A stretch of 51,038 nt of DNA, taken from positions 1 through 51,038 of the forward strand of contig CAJANL010000059.1 of the NCBI GenBank assembly GCA_903941105.1, written 5' to 3'. The notes beneath the pieces were generated by a model. The model had not been told where the DNA came from and ran no database searches. It saw only the letters and a list, made by a program, of their open reading frames with translations. Shown piece after piece: positions 16,570 to 25,447 of the stretch. The stretch comes from an uncultured Rhodospirillaceae bacterium (GTDB lineage Bacteria > Pseudomonadota > Alphaproteobacteria > Rhodospirillales > Magnetospirillaceae). How positions within the stretch are numbered: position 1 is the first letter of the stretch; every line of letters begins with the position of its first letter. The position numbers and the translations under genes were made by a program.

Positions 16570-17081
16570 CGGGCGCTCCGCCGCACTCGGCCAATCAGGC
16601 TGCGCACCTTCTTGCTCGCCAGTCCGGCCAGATAGGCATGGCCGGCCTCATTGACCGGCTCGCGCCGTCCGGTGATCCACTTGCGGCAGGCCGGCGAGCC
16701 GCAGCCGCAAGCGAACTGACGGTGCAGCACGTCCTCGGTGGCGGCGTAGTCGATGGTCAGCAACTGGTCCGCCTCGACGTCGGTGAGCGCCAGGATCTCC
16801 AGGCGCTGCATGTCCAGGGCGCAGTTGGGCGCGCAGGAATGGGTCAGCAGTCCGACGAAATACGGATCGTGCAGATGGGTGTGCGGCGACGCCTGCAGGG
16901 TGTGTTGCAGGATCGTGTTCGACAGGTGGCCGGTGAACTTGGCCACCAGCGTTCCGCGGATGAAGCGGAGTTTGGAACGAACCCCCATGCCGACCTTGCC
17001 GTTGACAGAACATACGGTGAACCGGTCGGTGGTAGGCAATGTGTCATCGACACAAAGCTCACTCGGATAAATAGCACTCAT
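16566..17081 (-). CDS. SET-domain protein (putative lysine methyltransferase)
   Basis: This 171-residue protein has a compact SET domain. RFTVCSVNGKVGMGVRSK corresponds to the first SET motif, LLTHSCAPNCALD matches the NHSCxPN motif that binds S-adenosylmethionine, and LTIDYAATE supplies the catalytic Tyr region. A post-SET zinc cluster CGCGSPACRKW follows. ATG 17081 has a GGAGG-type site just upstream. The frame stays open for 58 more codons, but these do not look conserved. It is followed, with a four-base overlap, by the decarboxylase. Bacterial SET proteins of this size may methylate ribosomal or other proteins; the target here is unknown. Confidence 0.85.
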   Translation of the reverse strand: MSAIYPSELCVDDTLPTTDRFTVCSVNGKVGMGVRSKLRFIRGTLVAKFTGHLSNTILQHTLQASPHTHLHDPYFVGLLTHSCAPNCALDMQRLEILALTDVEADQLLTIDYAATEDVLHRQFACGCGSPACRKWITGRREPVNEAGHAYLAGLASKKVRSLIGRVRRSAR

Positions 17082-17344
17082 GGGGGCCTCCGGGCTGCTG
17101 GAGGGGTAGGAAGGTTCACCAACGTAGTACCATGTTCGAGGCACGTCAACGATGTATGAGGGTCCGGCGCAATTGAAACAACTCATTGGCGTCATTGGAG
17201 TTTTTGATCTCCCGGGGTGCCGCGCCGCAGCAATCCCGCCACATGCGCGCGGCATCCCCCCGCATGGTCGAGGGCAGGCCTTCCGGCGGCGGCTTCGGTC
17301 GTGCTAAACAGAGGGGGAAACACTGGGGAAGAGGGGCGCCATCC

Positions 17345-19603
17345 GTGGCCGAAACGACAGCCGCCGTCAGCCACCGCAGCCAGGCCGACTGGGAATATTC
17401 CGTCCGTGCCCTGGTGGAGGAAGGCCAGAACTTCCTTGCCCATGACGTCGCCCGCGACGGGCTGAAGTCATACCCCGGCAGTTTCAAGCTGGCCATCTAC
17501 GGCGCCGTGGCGCTGTCGCAGACCGGGGCGGTCGACGAGGCGCGCAGGCTGCTGCAGCCGGTGCTCGACGTCATCCTGATCGACGAGCGCCCGTTTCAGA
17601 ACCTGCATGACAGCCTGAAGCGCGCCATCGACTCGCTGTCGATGGAACCCGGCAAGCAGACCCTGGCCAACATGGCCGACCTCGCCGAGGCCATCGATCT
17701 GGTCCGCGGCAAGAAGCTGGTGGCGACGGCGGACGCCGAGACCTATACCGCGTTGGCTGGAGTGTTCCGCGAGGCGTGGATGTTTTCGGGGCTGCGGAGT
17801 GATCTGGAGCACTGCCGCGAGCTGTTCCTGCGCGCCTTCCACTCCGGCGGAAAATTCGCCGACGGCGTCGACGCGGCGGTGACGTCGTGGCTGCTGGGCG
17901 ACCATCAGACGGCGCGCGAACTGGCGGGCAAGGTTCATGACCGGGTGGTCGGCGCCGAAGCCGGCCACAGTCTCACCGTCGAGGAGCGCTATGGCCAACT
18001 CGCCACCCTGGGACAGGCGCAACTGCTGCTGGGCGAGGACGAGGCGGCCATCGGCAGCTTCGAATGGGCCCGCACCCTGGAAGGGGTGCACTACAGCTCG
18101 GTGGTGCCGGTGCTGCGGCAACTCGAACTGCTGCGGGATGGCGGCATCGCCGTCCCTGACGCCATTTCCGAACTGGTGAAGCCGCCCACCGTGGTGGTGT
18201 TCACCGGCCACGCCCTCGACCGGCCCGGCGAGGGACCGCACTTCCCCGCCGCCCTGGAAGCCGCCGTGCGGGCCGAGATCGTTCGCTCACTGGAGGATCT
18301 CGACGCCCAGGTCGGCTATTGCACCGCCGGCTGCGGCTCGGACCTGCTGTTCATCGAGGCCATGTTGGAGCGCGGCGCCGAGGTCAACGTGGTGATGCCC
18401 TTCGAGATCGAGGACTTCATCGCCGAGGCGGTACGCTATGCCGGCGCCCGCTGGGAGATGCGCTTCCGCAACGCACTGAAGCTGGCCAGCACGGTCACCT
18501 ACGCCACCGAGGAACACTTCCTCGGCCACGACATGCTGTACCGCTTCGCCAACCAGTGCCTGCATGGCCTGTCGACGCTGCGGGCGAGCTTTCTGCGCAC
18601 TACGCCCTATCTGCTGGCGGTGTGGGACATGATGCCCGGCTCGCTGGTCGGCGGTGCCGGCGAATTCATCGACCAGTGGGAGGACATCTCGCGGCTGCGC
18701 ATCATCGACCTCGATGGCCTGCTGCAACAATTCCCTGAACTGATCGGCCCCGACGGCCCGGCGTTGCCCGAACTCGATTTCAGCGGCGACGAGGAGCAGG
18801 GCGAGGGCCGCGTCATCCGCAGCATGATGTTCTGCGACATCGCCGGGTACTCCAAGCTGAAGGAGGAGCACACCCCGGTGTTCCTCGAATTCCTCGGCAA
18901 GCTGCAGGAAGGCCTGAACGCCGCCGGGCTGGAACCCCTGTCCGTCAACACCTGGGGCGATGCCATCTTTGCCGTCATGGACAAGGCCACCCCCATGGCG
19001 GAATACGCCGTGACGCTGCAGGAAATGGTGCGCAAGGCCGATGATGAACTGGTGGATAAGTTACCGCATCCGCTGAACCTGCGCATCAGCCTGCACGCCG
19101 GTCCGGTGTTCCAGGCCACCGACCCCATCTGCGGCCGCCAGAATTTCTACGGCAGCCACATCAACCGCGCCGCCCGGCTGGAGCCGGTCACCGTCATCGG
19201 CCACGTCTACGCCACCCAGCAATTCGTCGCCGTCCTCACCGCCGAGCAGAGCGCCATGCGTTCGGAGGCGGTCAATCGCGGCGATGAATTCGTCGAGAAA
19301 TTCGCCTGCGAATATGTCGGCGTGCTGTCGCTGGCCAAGGACTTCGGCAAGCAGACCGTCTACCACCTGCGCCGCCGCGTCGTGGCGGACATGGCGGACG
19401 GCATCGACGAACTGCCCGACGAAATCACAGACGAGCCCGAAGTGGTCGAGCCCGAAGTGGTCGACGACGTGGTCGCGGTTGCCGCCGTCGAGCCTCCTGC
19501 CGAAGCGACCTCGGGCGAGATTGCCAAGATTGCCGCCGCCATGGAAAAGGCCACCGCCAAACTGGAAGCCGCCGACGCCGACGATATCTGGCCGGGAACC
19601 TGA
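17345..19603 (+). CDS. TPR-like / nucleotide-binding-like / class III nucleotide cyclase fusion
   Basis: This multidomain protein has about 752 residues and no membrane helix. Residues about 10-270 are helical and TPR-like (TRAFs-binding/TPR-S type: LVEEGQNFLAHDVARDGL, YTALAGVFREAWMFSG). Residues about 279-440 form an alpha/beta domain with VVVFTGHALDRPGEG, GCGSDLLFIEAMLERGAEV and NVVMPFE, suggestive of a SLOG-type nucleotide-binding fold. Residues about 487-650 are a class III cyclase: metal Asp in FCDIAGYS (498) and WGDA (539), and GSHINRAARLE near the transition-state Asn/Arg. The usual purine-selecting Lys is Asn (VNTWGD). An acidic Glu/Val-rich tail ends it. GTG 17345 is preferred because GGGGAAGAGGGG precedes it; ATG 17243 is an alternative. 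Confidence 0.8.
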   Translation: MAETTAAVSHRSQADWEYSVRALVEEGQNFLAHDVARDGLKSYPGSFKLAIYGAVALSQTGAVDEARRLLQPVLDVILIDERPFQNLHDSLKRAIDSLSMEPGKQTLANMADLAEAIDLVRGKKLVATADAETYTALAGVFREAWMFSGLRSDLEHCRELFLRAFHSGGKFADGVDAAVTSWLLGDHQTARELAGKVHDRVVGAEAGHSLTVEERYGQLATLGQAQLLLGEDEAAIGSFEWARTLEGVHYSSVVPVLRQLELLRDGGIAVPDAISELVKPPTVVVFTGHALDRPGEGPHFPAALEAAVRAEIVRSLEDLDAQVGYCTAGCGSDLLFIEAMLERGAEVNVVMPFEIEDFIAEAVRYAGARWEMRFRNALKLASTVTYATEEHFLGHDMLYRFANQCLHGLSTLRASFLRTTPYLLAVWDMMPGSLVGGAGEFIDQWEDISRLRIIDLDGLLQQFPELIGPDGPALPELDFSGDEEQGEGRVIRSMMFCDIAGYSKLKEEHTPVFLEFLGKLQEGLNAAGLEPLSVNTWGDAIFAVMDKATPMAEYAVTLQEMVRKADDELVDKLPHPLNLRISLHAGPVFQATDPICGRQNFYGSHINRAARLEPVTVIGHVYATQQFVAVLTAEQSAMRSEAVNRGDEFVEKFACEYVGVLSLAKDFGKQTVYHLRRRVVADMADGIDELPDEITDEPEVVEPEVVDDVVAVAAVEPPAEATSGEIAKIAAAMEKATAKLEAADADDIWPGT

Positions 19604-19634
19604 CGGCCGCCCGCGCCCGCCCTATCTCGCGAAA

Positions 19635-20705
19635 TCACGTCACGCCGTCGCGAAACGCCAACAGCCGCTCCGCGACCCGCCACAGCCCAAGCCCGCTGCC
19701 CGCCCCCAGGTCGGCATGGGCAAGGCCGTCCAACAGAATCAGGTCGCCGACCGGCACCGCCCGCGCCAGGGCGGCCCCCTCGGTCCAGGGGATGATGCGG
19801 TCATCGCGGCCGTACACCACCAGCAGCCTGGCCCGCAGCCGCGACAGGTCGCGGCGGGACAGGTCGAGGCGCTCCATCTCCTCACGGATGGCCCGTGGCA
19901 AGGCGGCGATGAGGTCCGGCACCCGCTCGGGGTCGCTATTGTCCATCAATGCCATCACAGCCCGTCCCTGGGGCGTAAGGCCGCGCCGCAGGTCGTCCAG
20001 CGGCGCCCGTTCGTCGGCCATGCGGCGCTCGGCGATGGCGGCCAGCAGGGTGCGGTCGGCGGCGTCATCAAGGCGGGCGGCGTTGGATTTGACGAAGACC
20101 CACTTGCCGTAGGCGTTAGGCTCCAGGTGCCGCCACGGCGCACCGGGCGCCTCGCGGTAGGCTCCAGTGGTGAAGAATGTGGTCACCGCCGTCAGGTCGA
20201 AGGGCGGCCCCACCGCCACCACCAACCCCACCCGAGAGGCGATGTCGGGCTCCAGCGCCGCCAGCACCGCCGGCCCGGCGGCGAACGAGATCGCCGCCAC
20301 CGCCACCCGCGGCCGCTCCAGACTGCGCACCGCCTCGGCCACCAGAGCGGCGTCGGCGGCCGACACCTGCAGCGAGCGCAGCCCTGGAATCTCGGGTACC
20401 AGCACCAGCCAGCCGCTGCGGGCCAGCGAATTGGCCAGCGCCACCAGACGGGGATCGTCCTTGCCGGTGCGCGCCGCTCCCGGCAGCAGCACCATGGCCG
20501 CCCGCACGCCATCCGCCGGCCGATAGAGATCACCACTACCGGCATGGCTGCGTTGGGGGGTTTCCGTGACCCGCTTCAGCAGGCTGTCGCCGGCCCCGGC
20601 GGCGATGTCGGACAGCAGCAGCACCGCCTCCATGGGCCGCCGGGCGCAGCTGGCGAGGACGGCGAGGAGGATGAGGGACGCGGCGAGGGCGAGGCGGCGC
20701 CTCAC
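19635..20705 (-). CDS. Alpha/beta hydrolase-fold lipoprotein
   Basis: This 356-residue protein has a lipoprotein-type signal (LAASLILLAVLASC, lipobox LASC at about residue 20). An alpha/beta hydrolase domain follows, with AAMVLLPGAARTGKDDPR around the oxyanion region, a nucleophile elbow AISFAAG in which Ala replaces the usual first and last Gly, an acid in YGRDDRIIPW and a His in LDGLAHADLG. The triad therefore looks complete. The ATG overlaps the stop of the upstream 2TM gene by four bases. Its substrate is unknown; esterase or peptidase-like activity in the periplasm is plausible. Confidence 0.78.
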   Translation of the reverse strand: MRRRLALAASLILLAVLASCARRPMEAVLLLSDIAAGAGDSLLKRVTETPQRSHAGSGDLYRPADGVRAAMVLLPGAARTGKDDPRLVALANSLARSGWLVLVPEIPGLRSLQVSAADAALVAEAVRSLERPRVAVAAISFAAGPAVLAALEPDIASRVGLVVAVGPPFDLTAVTTFFTTGAYREAPGAPWRHLEPNAYGKWVFVKSNAARLDDAADRTLLAAIAERRMADERAPLDDLRRGLTPQGRAVMALMDNSDPERVPDLIAALPRAIREEMERLDLSRRDLSRLRARLLVVYGRDDRIIPWTEGAALARAVPVGDLILLDGLAHADLGAGSGLGLWRVAERLLAFRDGVT

Positions 20706-21193
20706 GCCTCCATATCCTCCATCTTCTTCTTCAACGCGTCGTGCTTCTTCTGCATCTCCTGCTCCATGCGCTTGATGCGGCGGTCGAGGTCCTCGATGTT
20801 GGCGAGGCGTTCGACGCGTTTGCGGACACTCCAGTTACCGACGGCACGCTTCACCCCCCATTCGGCGGCGACGAAGAACAGCGTGGCTCCGGCCACCAGA
20901 GCGATGATGGCGGCGACGGCCCCATAGGCCCGGTTGACCGCCACCATGGCGCCCCAGAAGCCGATGGTGACCAAAGACGAGGCCGCCACCAGGATGATGC
21001 GGCCGACGGTGCGGTCGTGCACCACATAGCGCCGCTCGGACGACCGGATGGCGTTGGCGATTTCCTCGCGGGCGCTGTTCTGCCAGGTGCGAAACGACAT
21101 GCCCTTGACGGTGCGGTTGTCGCGGATGGTCTGCTCCATCTTGCGCACCAGATAATCGGCCTGCTGCTCCGGCGACGGACCCTTGGCCGACAT
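20702..21193 (-). CDS. Two-helix membrane protein with coiled-coil tail
   Basis: This 163-residue protein has a soluble helical N-terminus, two closely spaced transmembrane helices (about 76-98 and 101-121, GRIILVAASSLVTIGFWGAMV and GAVAAIIALVAGATLFFVA) and a charged C-terminal coiled coil (IEDLDRRIKRMEQEMQKKHDALKK). It resembles '2TM domain' proteins. The frame runs upstream, but ATG 21193 begins a sensible sequence and precedes the divergent exporter by 73 bases. It is the first gene of a two-gene unit with the hydrolase lipoprotein. Its function is unknown. Confidence 0.7.
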   Translation of the reverse strand: MSAKGPSPEQQADYLVRKMEQTIRDNRTVKGMSFRTWQNSAREEIANAIRSSERRYVVHDRTVGRIILVAASSLVTIGFWGAMVAVNRAYGAVAAIIALVAGATLFFVAAEWGVKRAVGNWSVRKRVERLANIEDLDRRIKRMEQEMQKKHDALKKKMEDMEA

Positions 21194-21266
21194 GCCGTCC
21201 CTCTCCCTCGGTTGCGAAGCGGCGCAGTCTAGCATCCCCGGCGGCAAAGGTGTAATCGTCGCCACC

Positions 21267-22091
21267 ATGACCTTCGACCCCGCCCAACTCGTCCTGTTCG
21301 CCCTGCTGCTGCTGCTCACCGGCGCCGGGGCCGGAGTCATCGCCGGGCTGCTCGGGGTCGGCGGCGGCATCGTGGTGGTGCCGGTGTTGTTTCACCTGTT
21401 CACCCAGTTGGGCATCGACGAGGCGGTGCGCATGAAGCTGGCGGTGGGCACCTCGCTGGCCACCATCGTGGTCACCGCCTGGTCTTCGGCCGGCGCCCAC
21501 TGGAAGCGCGGCACGGTGGACCGGAGCTTTCTCAAGGCCTGGGGTCCCATGGTGCTGGTCGGGGTGGTGGCGGGTTCGCTGCTCGCCTCGCTGACCCGCG
21601 GGCCGCTGCTGACCGGGGTATTCGCCACCGTCGCCCTGATGGTGGCGGCACAGATCGCCTTCGCCCGTCCGGAATGGCGCCTGGGCGACGAGTTACCCAA
21701 GGGCGCGGCGCGCATGGCCTTGGGCGGTATCATCGGCGCCCTGTCGGCCATGATGGGCATCGGCGGCGGCACCCTGACCGTGCCAGTGATGACGCTGTTC
21801 GGTACCCCGGTTCACCGCGCCGTCGGCACCGCCGCAGCCATGGGCTTCGTCATCGGAGTGCCGGGAACCCTGGCCTTCATGGCCACCGGCCTGGGAGCTG
21901 AAGGCCGGCCGCCCTTCAGCCTGGGCTATGTCAGCCTGGTGGGCCTGGCGCTGATCGCCCCCACCTCCATGTACTGTGCGCCCTATGGCGCGCGATTGGC
22001 CCACCGCCTCGACGCCCGGCCGCTGCGGCGGGTGTTCGCGGGATTCCTGGTGCTGACCTCGGCGAGAATGTTCTGGCAGATTTGGGGCTGA
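21267..22091 (+). CDS. Sulfite exporter TauE/SafE family membrane protein
   Basis: This 274-residue integral membrane protein has about eight helices and the internal duplication of the TauE/SafE (DUF81) family. The duplicated motif is GLLGVGGGIVVVPVLFH in the first half and MMGIGGGTLTVPVMTLFG in the second. The family transports sulfite, sulfoacetate or other organosulfur anions, and the substrate here cannot be told. ATG 21267 starts MTFDPAQL; a 28-codon upstream extension overlaps the divergent gene and is less likely. It has no sulfur-metabolism neighbours. Confidence 0.9.
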   Translation: MTFDPAQLVLFALLLLLTGAGAGVIAGLLGVGGGIVVVPVLFHLFTQLGIDEAVRMKLAVGTSLATIVVTAWSSAGAHWKRGTVDRSFLKAWGPMVLVGVVAGSLLASLTRGPLLTGVFATVALMVAAQIAFARPEWRLGDELPKGAARMALGGIIGALSAMMGIGGGTLTVPVMTLFGTPVHRAVGTAAAMGFVIGVPGTLAFMATGLGAEGRPPFSLGYVSLVGLALIAPTSMYCAPYGARLAHRLDARPLRRVFAGFLVLTSARMFWQIWG

Positions 22092-22112
22092 GGCGGGCGC
22101 GAGCGCCCTCCC

Positions 22113-22367
22113 CTATCCCGGCATCTGCCGGCGGAACTCGTCCAGGGCGCCGCGCCACGCCGTCTCGCACGGCCAGTGATGGCTTTGGGCGACGGTGACC
22201 TCCTCCATCAGCATGGTCTCCACCAGCCGGCATCCGTCGGGGCTCTCCAGCACCGTTTCCGCCCACTCCGCCGCCACGATGGGTGGCAGGCGCTTGTAGC
22301 AGGCCACGGCGTCGAGCTGGTCGCCGGTGAGGCCGCTGAATGCAATACAGTCCACCATGCTCAACAT
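22113..22367 (-). CDS. Small hypothetical protein (84 aa)
   Basis: This 84-residue acidic soluble protein is not recognised. Features include FSGLTGDQLDAVACYKRLPPIVAAEWAETVL and a Trp/His-rich C-terminus (SHHWPCETAWRGALDEF). ATG 22367 is chosen because GGGAGGG lies five bases upstream. It sits 95 bases downstream of the Deg-type protease gene on the same strand and 21 bases from the convergent exporter gene. It may be the last member of the proteostasis operon, but no functional link is visible. Confidence 0.6.
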   Translation of the reverse strand: MLSMVDCIAFSGLTGDQLDAVACYKRLPPIVAAEWAETVLESPDGCRLVETMLMEEVTVAQSHHWPCETAWRGALDEFRRQMPG

Positions 22368-22462
22368 GTCACCCTCCCACCTTGCCTCGGGAATGCGAGG
22401 GAACAATACTACCACGGCGGACGGGGGGATCGGGCGCGCTGTTACGGAATGGCTGCCTGCCC

Positions 22463-23536
22463 CTACTCCCGGAGCACCCGTCGCTTCGGCTGCGGCTCGA
22501 CCTTGACGTCGACGGTGACCCGGCTGCCCGAGCGGTCGACGGCCATGGCCACCTTGCTGCCGACGGCGGTCAGCCCGATGCGGTTCCTCAGTTCGGTGGC
22601 GCTGCGCACCGGCTCGCCATTGAGCGACAGCACCACGTCGCCGCGCTTCAGGCCGGCGCGTGCGGCGGGCGAGCCCGGCTCGACCTCCACCACCACCGCG
22701 CCCTGGGTGTCCTTGAGGTTCAGCGCCTGGGCGATGTCGGGGGTGAGATCCTGGATGGCGACGCCGACCCGGCCGCGTTTGATCTCACCATGGGCGACCA
22801 ACTGGTCCATCACCGAGCGTACCATGTTGATGGGCACCGCGAAGCCGATGCCGATATTGCCGCCGCCCGGCGCCAGGATGGCGGTGTTGATGCCGATCAG
22901 CTCGCCCTTGAAATTGACCAGGGCGCCGCCGGAATTGCCGGGATTGATGGAGGCGTCGGTCTGGATGAAGTCCTCATAGCCCTCGATGCCCAAGCCGGAG
23001 CGCCCGGTGGCGCTGACGATGCCCGAGGTCACCGTCTGGCCCAGGCCGAACGGGTTGCCGATGGCCAGTACGAAGTCGCCCACCCGCACGGCGTCGCTGT
23101 TGCCCCAGGGCAGCCCCTGCAGACCGTCGCCCTCGACCTTGAGCACCGCCACGTCGGTCTCGGGATCGGCCCCGACCAGCCTGGCCTTGAGGGTGCGGTT
23201 GTCCTTGGTGGTGACCTCGATCCGGTCGGCGTTCTCGATGACGTGGAAGTTGGTGACCACATAGCCGCGCCTGGCGTCGACGATGACCCCCGACCCGGCG
23301 GCGCGGGTCTCGCGCGGCCGCAACTGCTCGCGCGGGATGTTGAAGAAACGGCGGAAGAACGGATCGTTGAGCAACGGATTGTCCTGCTCGGCCCCCATGG
23401 TCCGCGTCGAGATGTTGACCACCCCCGGCGTCACCTGCTGCACCAACGGCGCCACAGTGATCATGCCGGCAGGCAACTCGGCGGCGGCGGGAAGGGCAAG
23501 CAGCACGAAGACGGCGAGGATACGAAAGCAGCGCAT
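22463..23536 (-). CDS. Deg/HtrA-type periplasmic serine protease with one PDZ domain
   Basis: This 357-residue protease has a signal peptide (MRCFRILAVFVLLALPAAA). The trypsin-like domain carries the full triad: His in VVTNFHVIEN, Asp in ETDVAVLKV and Ser in NPGNSGGALVN. A single PDZ domain follows (about 265-345, GAVVVEVEPGSPAARAGLKRGDVVLSLNG). DegP and DegQ normally have two PDZ domains, so this is closer to DegS or a short DegQ. It should degrade misfolded envelope proteins. It is the fourth gene of the hsp20-dnaJ-M48-deg series, 22 bases after the M48 gene. Confidence 0.92.
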   Translation of the reverse strand: MRCFRILAVFVLLALPAAAELPAGMITVAPLVQQVTPGVVNISTRTMGAEQDNPLLNDPFFRRFFNIPREQLRPRETRAAGSGVIVDARRGYVVTNFHVIENADRIEVTTKDNRTLKARLVGADPETDVAVLKVEGDGLQGLPWGNSDAVRVGDFVLAIGNPFGLGQTVTSGIVSATGRSGLGIEGYEDFIQTDASINPGNSGGALVNFKGELIGINTAILAPGGGNIGIGFAVPINMVRSVMDQLVAHGEIKRGRVGVAIQDLTPDIAQALNLKDTQGAVVVEVEPGSPAARAGLKRGDVVLSLNGEPVRSATELRNRIGLTAVGSKVAMAVDRSGSRVTVDVKVEPQPKRRVLRE

Positions 23537-23558
23537 GATAGACCTCCAGGGAATCCAG

Positions 23559-24467
23559 TCACCATCGCCGTCCGGTCAGCAGGCCGCGAACGAGCAGCAC
23601 CTCGGGCGGGATGAGCCGGCGCGGCTCGGGGGCCGGTGCCAACTCCGCCAGCCGGGCGAGGCGCTCGGCGGTGGTGGGGTGGGTACGGATCAGCGAAAGG
23701 AAGCGCCTGGGCGAGCCCATCCGCTCCCAGCCGCCGCCCAGGCGGTCGAGCGCCGTCATCAGCGCGTGCGGGTCGCCGGTCAGCTCGGCGGCGCCGGCAT
23801 CGGCGGCGAATTCGCGGGTGCGCGACAGCTTGAGGGTCATCAGGTCGCTGGCCACCGGCGTCACCACCAGCAGCAGGACGCCGAGCAGCGGCAGATCGAG
23901 GCCCATGGCCACGGCAGAGGGCAGGTAGAACACCACCAGCACCAGACCGAACAACGACAGCAGGCGGGTCAACTGCCCGGCGGCGTCGGCCAAACGCAGA
24001 ATCTTGAGGTCGCCGTGGCGCAGATGGCTGACCTCATGGGCCAGCACCGCCGCCAACTCGCGCGGCGGCATCACCCGCAGCAACCCGTCCGAGACCATCA
24101 CCGCGGCGTCGCGGCCCCAGCCGGTGGACAGTGCCACCACCTCGGGACGGCGGAGGTAGTAGAGCGGCGGCACCCGCTCCAGCCCGGCGCGCTCCGCCAG
24201 TTCGGCCAGCATTCGGTAAAGGCCGGGCGCCTGCAGCGGCGACAGCCGCTCCGCCCCCCACAGGGCGCGCAGCAGCGCCGTCGAGCGACCGGGCTGCAGC
24301 AGCAGGGCCAGGCTGGTGGCCAGCACCGACCACAGGATGCCCTCGGGGCCGGCCACCAGCCAGCCGGCCAGCGCCATCAGGCCGCCGATTCCGGCCAGGA
24401 TCACCGTCGAGTCGCGTCGGTTGCGGCGACGGTGGCGAGCCAGGGCGGCGGGGCTGAGGGGCGGCAT
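23559..24467 (-). CDS. M48-family zinc metalloprotease (HtpX-like)
   Basis: This 302-residue membrane protease has the zinc motif HEVSH within VLAHEVSHLRHGD (about 145) and a third ligand Glu in TREFAADAGA. Two N-terminal helices (VILAGIGGLMALAGWLVAG, LWSVLATSLALLLQ) and two after the HExxH helix match HtpX topology. HtpX removes damaged inner-membrane proteins under heat or envelope stress. It begins three bases after the stop of the DnaJ-like gene and is followed closely by the Deg protease, so the unit combines chaperones with proteases of both membrane and periplasm. Confidence 0.9.
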   Translation of the reverse strand: MPPLSPAALARHRRRNRRDSTVILAGIGGLMALAGWLVAGPEGILWSVLATSLALLLQPGRSTALLRALWGAERLSPLQAPGLYRMLAELAERAGLERVPPLYYLRRPEVVALSTGWGRDAAVMVSDGLLRVMPPRELAAVLAHEVSHLRHGDLKILRLADAAGQLTRLLSLFGLVLVVFYLPSAVAMGLDLPLLGVLLLVVTPVASDLMTLKLSRTREFAADAGAAELTGDPHALMTALDRLGGGWERMGSPRRFLSLIRTHPTTAERLARLAELAPAPEPRRLIPPEVLLVRGLLTGRRW

Positions 24468-24470
24468 GAC

Positions 24471-25379
24471 CTAGCGCCCGGCGCGCGGATCGTAGGGATG
24501 ACGGGCGCTCCAATCGTGGATGAATCCGGCCAGTTCGTCGTCGACACGCTCGGGCAGCGTCACCTTCAGCGTCACGTACTGGTCGCCGCCCTTGATGCCC
24601 TGGCCCTTGAGCCGCAGCACGGTGCCGGTATTGGAGCCCCTGGGCACGGCGAGACTGACCTGGCCGGCTACAGTGGGCACGGTAATGCGGCCACCCTCCA
24701 CCGCCTCGGCCAGGGTGACGGAGATGTCGAGGTGGATATCGTCGCCCACCCGCCGGAACAACCGATGCGGCGCCACCCGTACCTCCAGCAGCAGATCACC
24801 CGGCTCGGCCCCTGCACCGCCGCGGCCGGAGTCGCCCTGGCCCTTGAGCCGCAACGTCTGTCCGTCCTTGAGTCCGGCCGGAATGGTGACGTCGAGACTG
24901 CGGCCGCCGGGCAGATCCACCCGACGGATGGCTCCCTTGGCCGCGTCGAGAAACTCGACGGTGAGGCTGTGGCGGCGATCCTCGCCGCGCATGTGGAAGG
25001 CGCCCGGCCCGCGATGGGCAAAGTGGTGGCCGAACAGGTCGGAGAAGATGTCCTCGACTCCCGCCCCGCCATTGCCGAAATCGAAATGGAAGCCGCCGGC
25101 TTCCGGCCGCTGTCCGGCGCCACCCCGGAATGGACCACCGCCACTGTAGGCGTGTTCCCGGCCCTCGGCATCGATCTCGCCCCGGTCGAAGCGGGCCCGC
25201 TTGGCCGGATCGGACAGCAGATCGTAGGCGGCATTGATTTCCCGGAAGCGCGCCTCGGCCTGCTTGTCGCCCGGCTTCATGTCGGGGTGCCACTGTTTGG
25301 CCAGCTTGCGGAACGCCTTGCGGATTTCGTCGGCGCTGGCGGTCGGCTTGACGCCGAGATTGTCGTATGGACTGCGCAT
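24471..25379 (-). CDS. DnaJ/CbpA-type co-chaperone
   Basis: This 302-residue class II J-protein has an N-terminal J domain (about 3-70) with HPD in KQWHPDMKPGD, a Gly/Phe-rich linker (YSGGGPFRGGAG, FDFGNGGAGVEDIF) and a two-lobed C-terminal substrate domain (DVTIPAGLKDGQTLRLKGQG, then ITVPTVAGQVSLAVPRGSNTGT). It has no zinc-finger CxxCxGxG repeats, so it is CbpA-like rather than DnaJ. It should deliver clients to DnaK. ATG 25379 gives the canonical MRSPYDNLG start with GCGAGG upstream. It follows hsp20 across a hairpin-containing 68-base gap. Confidence 0.92.
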   Translation of the reverse strand: MRSPYDNLGVKPTASADEIRKAFRKLAKQWHPDMKPGDKQAEARFREINAAYDLLSDPAKRARFDRGEIDAEGREHAYSGGGPFRGGAGQRPEAGGFHFDFGNGGAGVEDIFSDLFGHHFAHRGPGAFHMRGEDRRHSLTVEFLDAAKGAIRRVDLPGGRSLDVTIPAGLKDGQTLRLKGQGDSGRGGAGAEPGDLLLEVRVAPHRLFRRVGDDIHLDISVTLAEAVEGGRITVPTVAGQVSLAVPRGSNTGTVLRLKGQGIKGGDQYVTLKVTLPERVDDELAGFIHDWSARHPYDPRAGR

Positions 25380-25407
25380 GGCGATCCTCGCAGGACGATC
25401 CTCGCAA

Positions 25408-25438
25408 GACGGGGCCGGCAACAGGGGCCGGCCCCGTC
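25408..25438 (-). terminator. Intercistronic 12-bp stem-loop between hsp20 and the dnaJ-like gene
   Basis: GACGGGGCCGGC (25408-25419) and GCCGGCCCCGTC (25427-25438) form a perfect 12-bp stem with a 7-base loop, nine bases past the hsp20 stop. Only TTG follows on the minus strand, so termination should be partial. It could stabilise the hsp20 message or lower downstream expression. A direct repeat GATCCTCGCA occurs beside it at 25383-25392 and 25397-25406. Confidence 0.65.
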
Positions 25439-25447
25439 GTCACACGT

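Noticed and set aside
17082-17255. Longer N-terminus for the SET-domain protein starting at 17255
   Set aside because: The extra residues do not resemble the family, and ATG 17081 has its own good ribosome binding site; the extension cannot be excluded completely.
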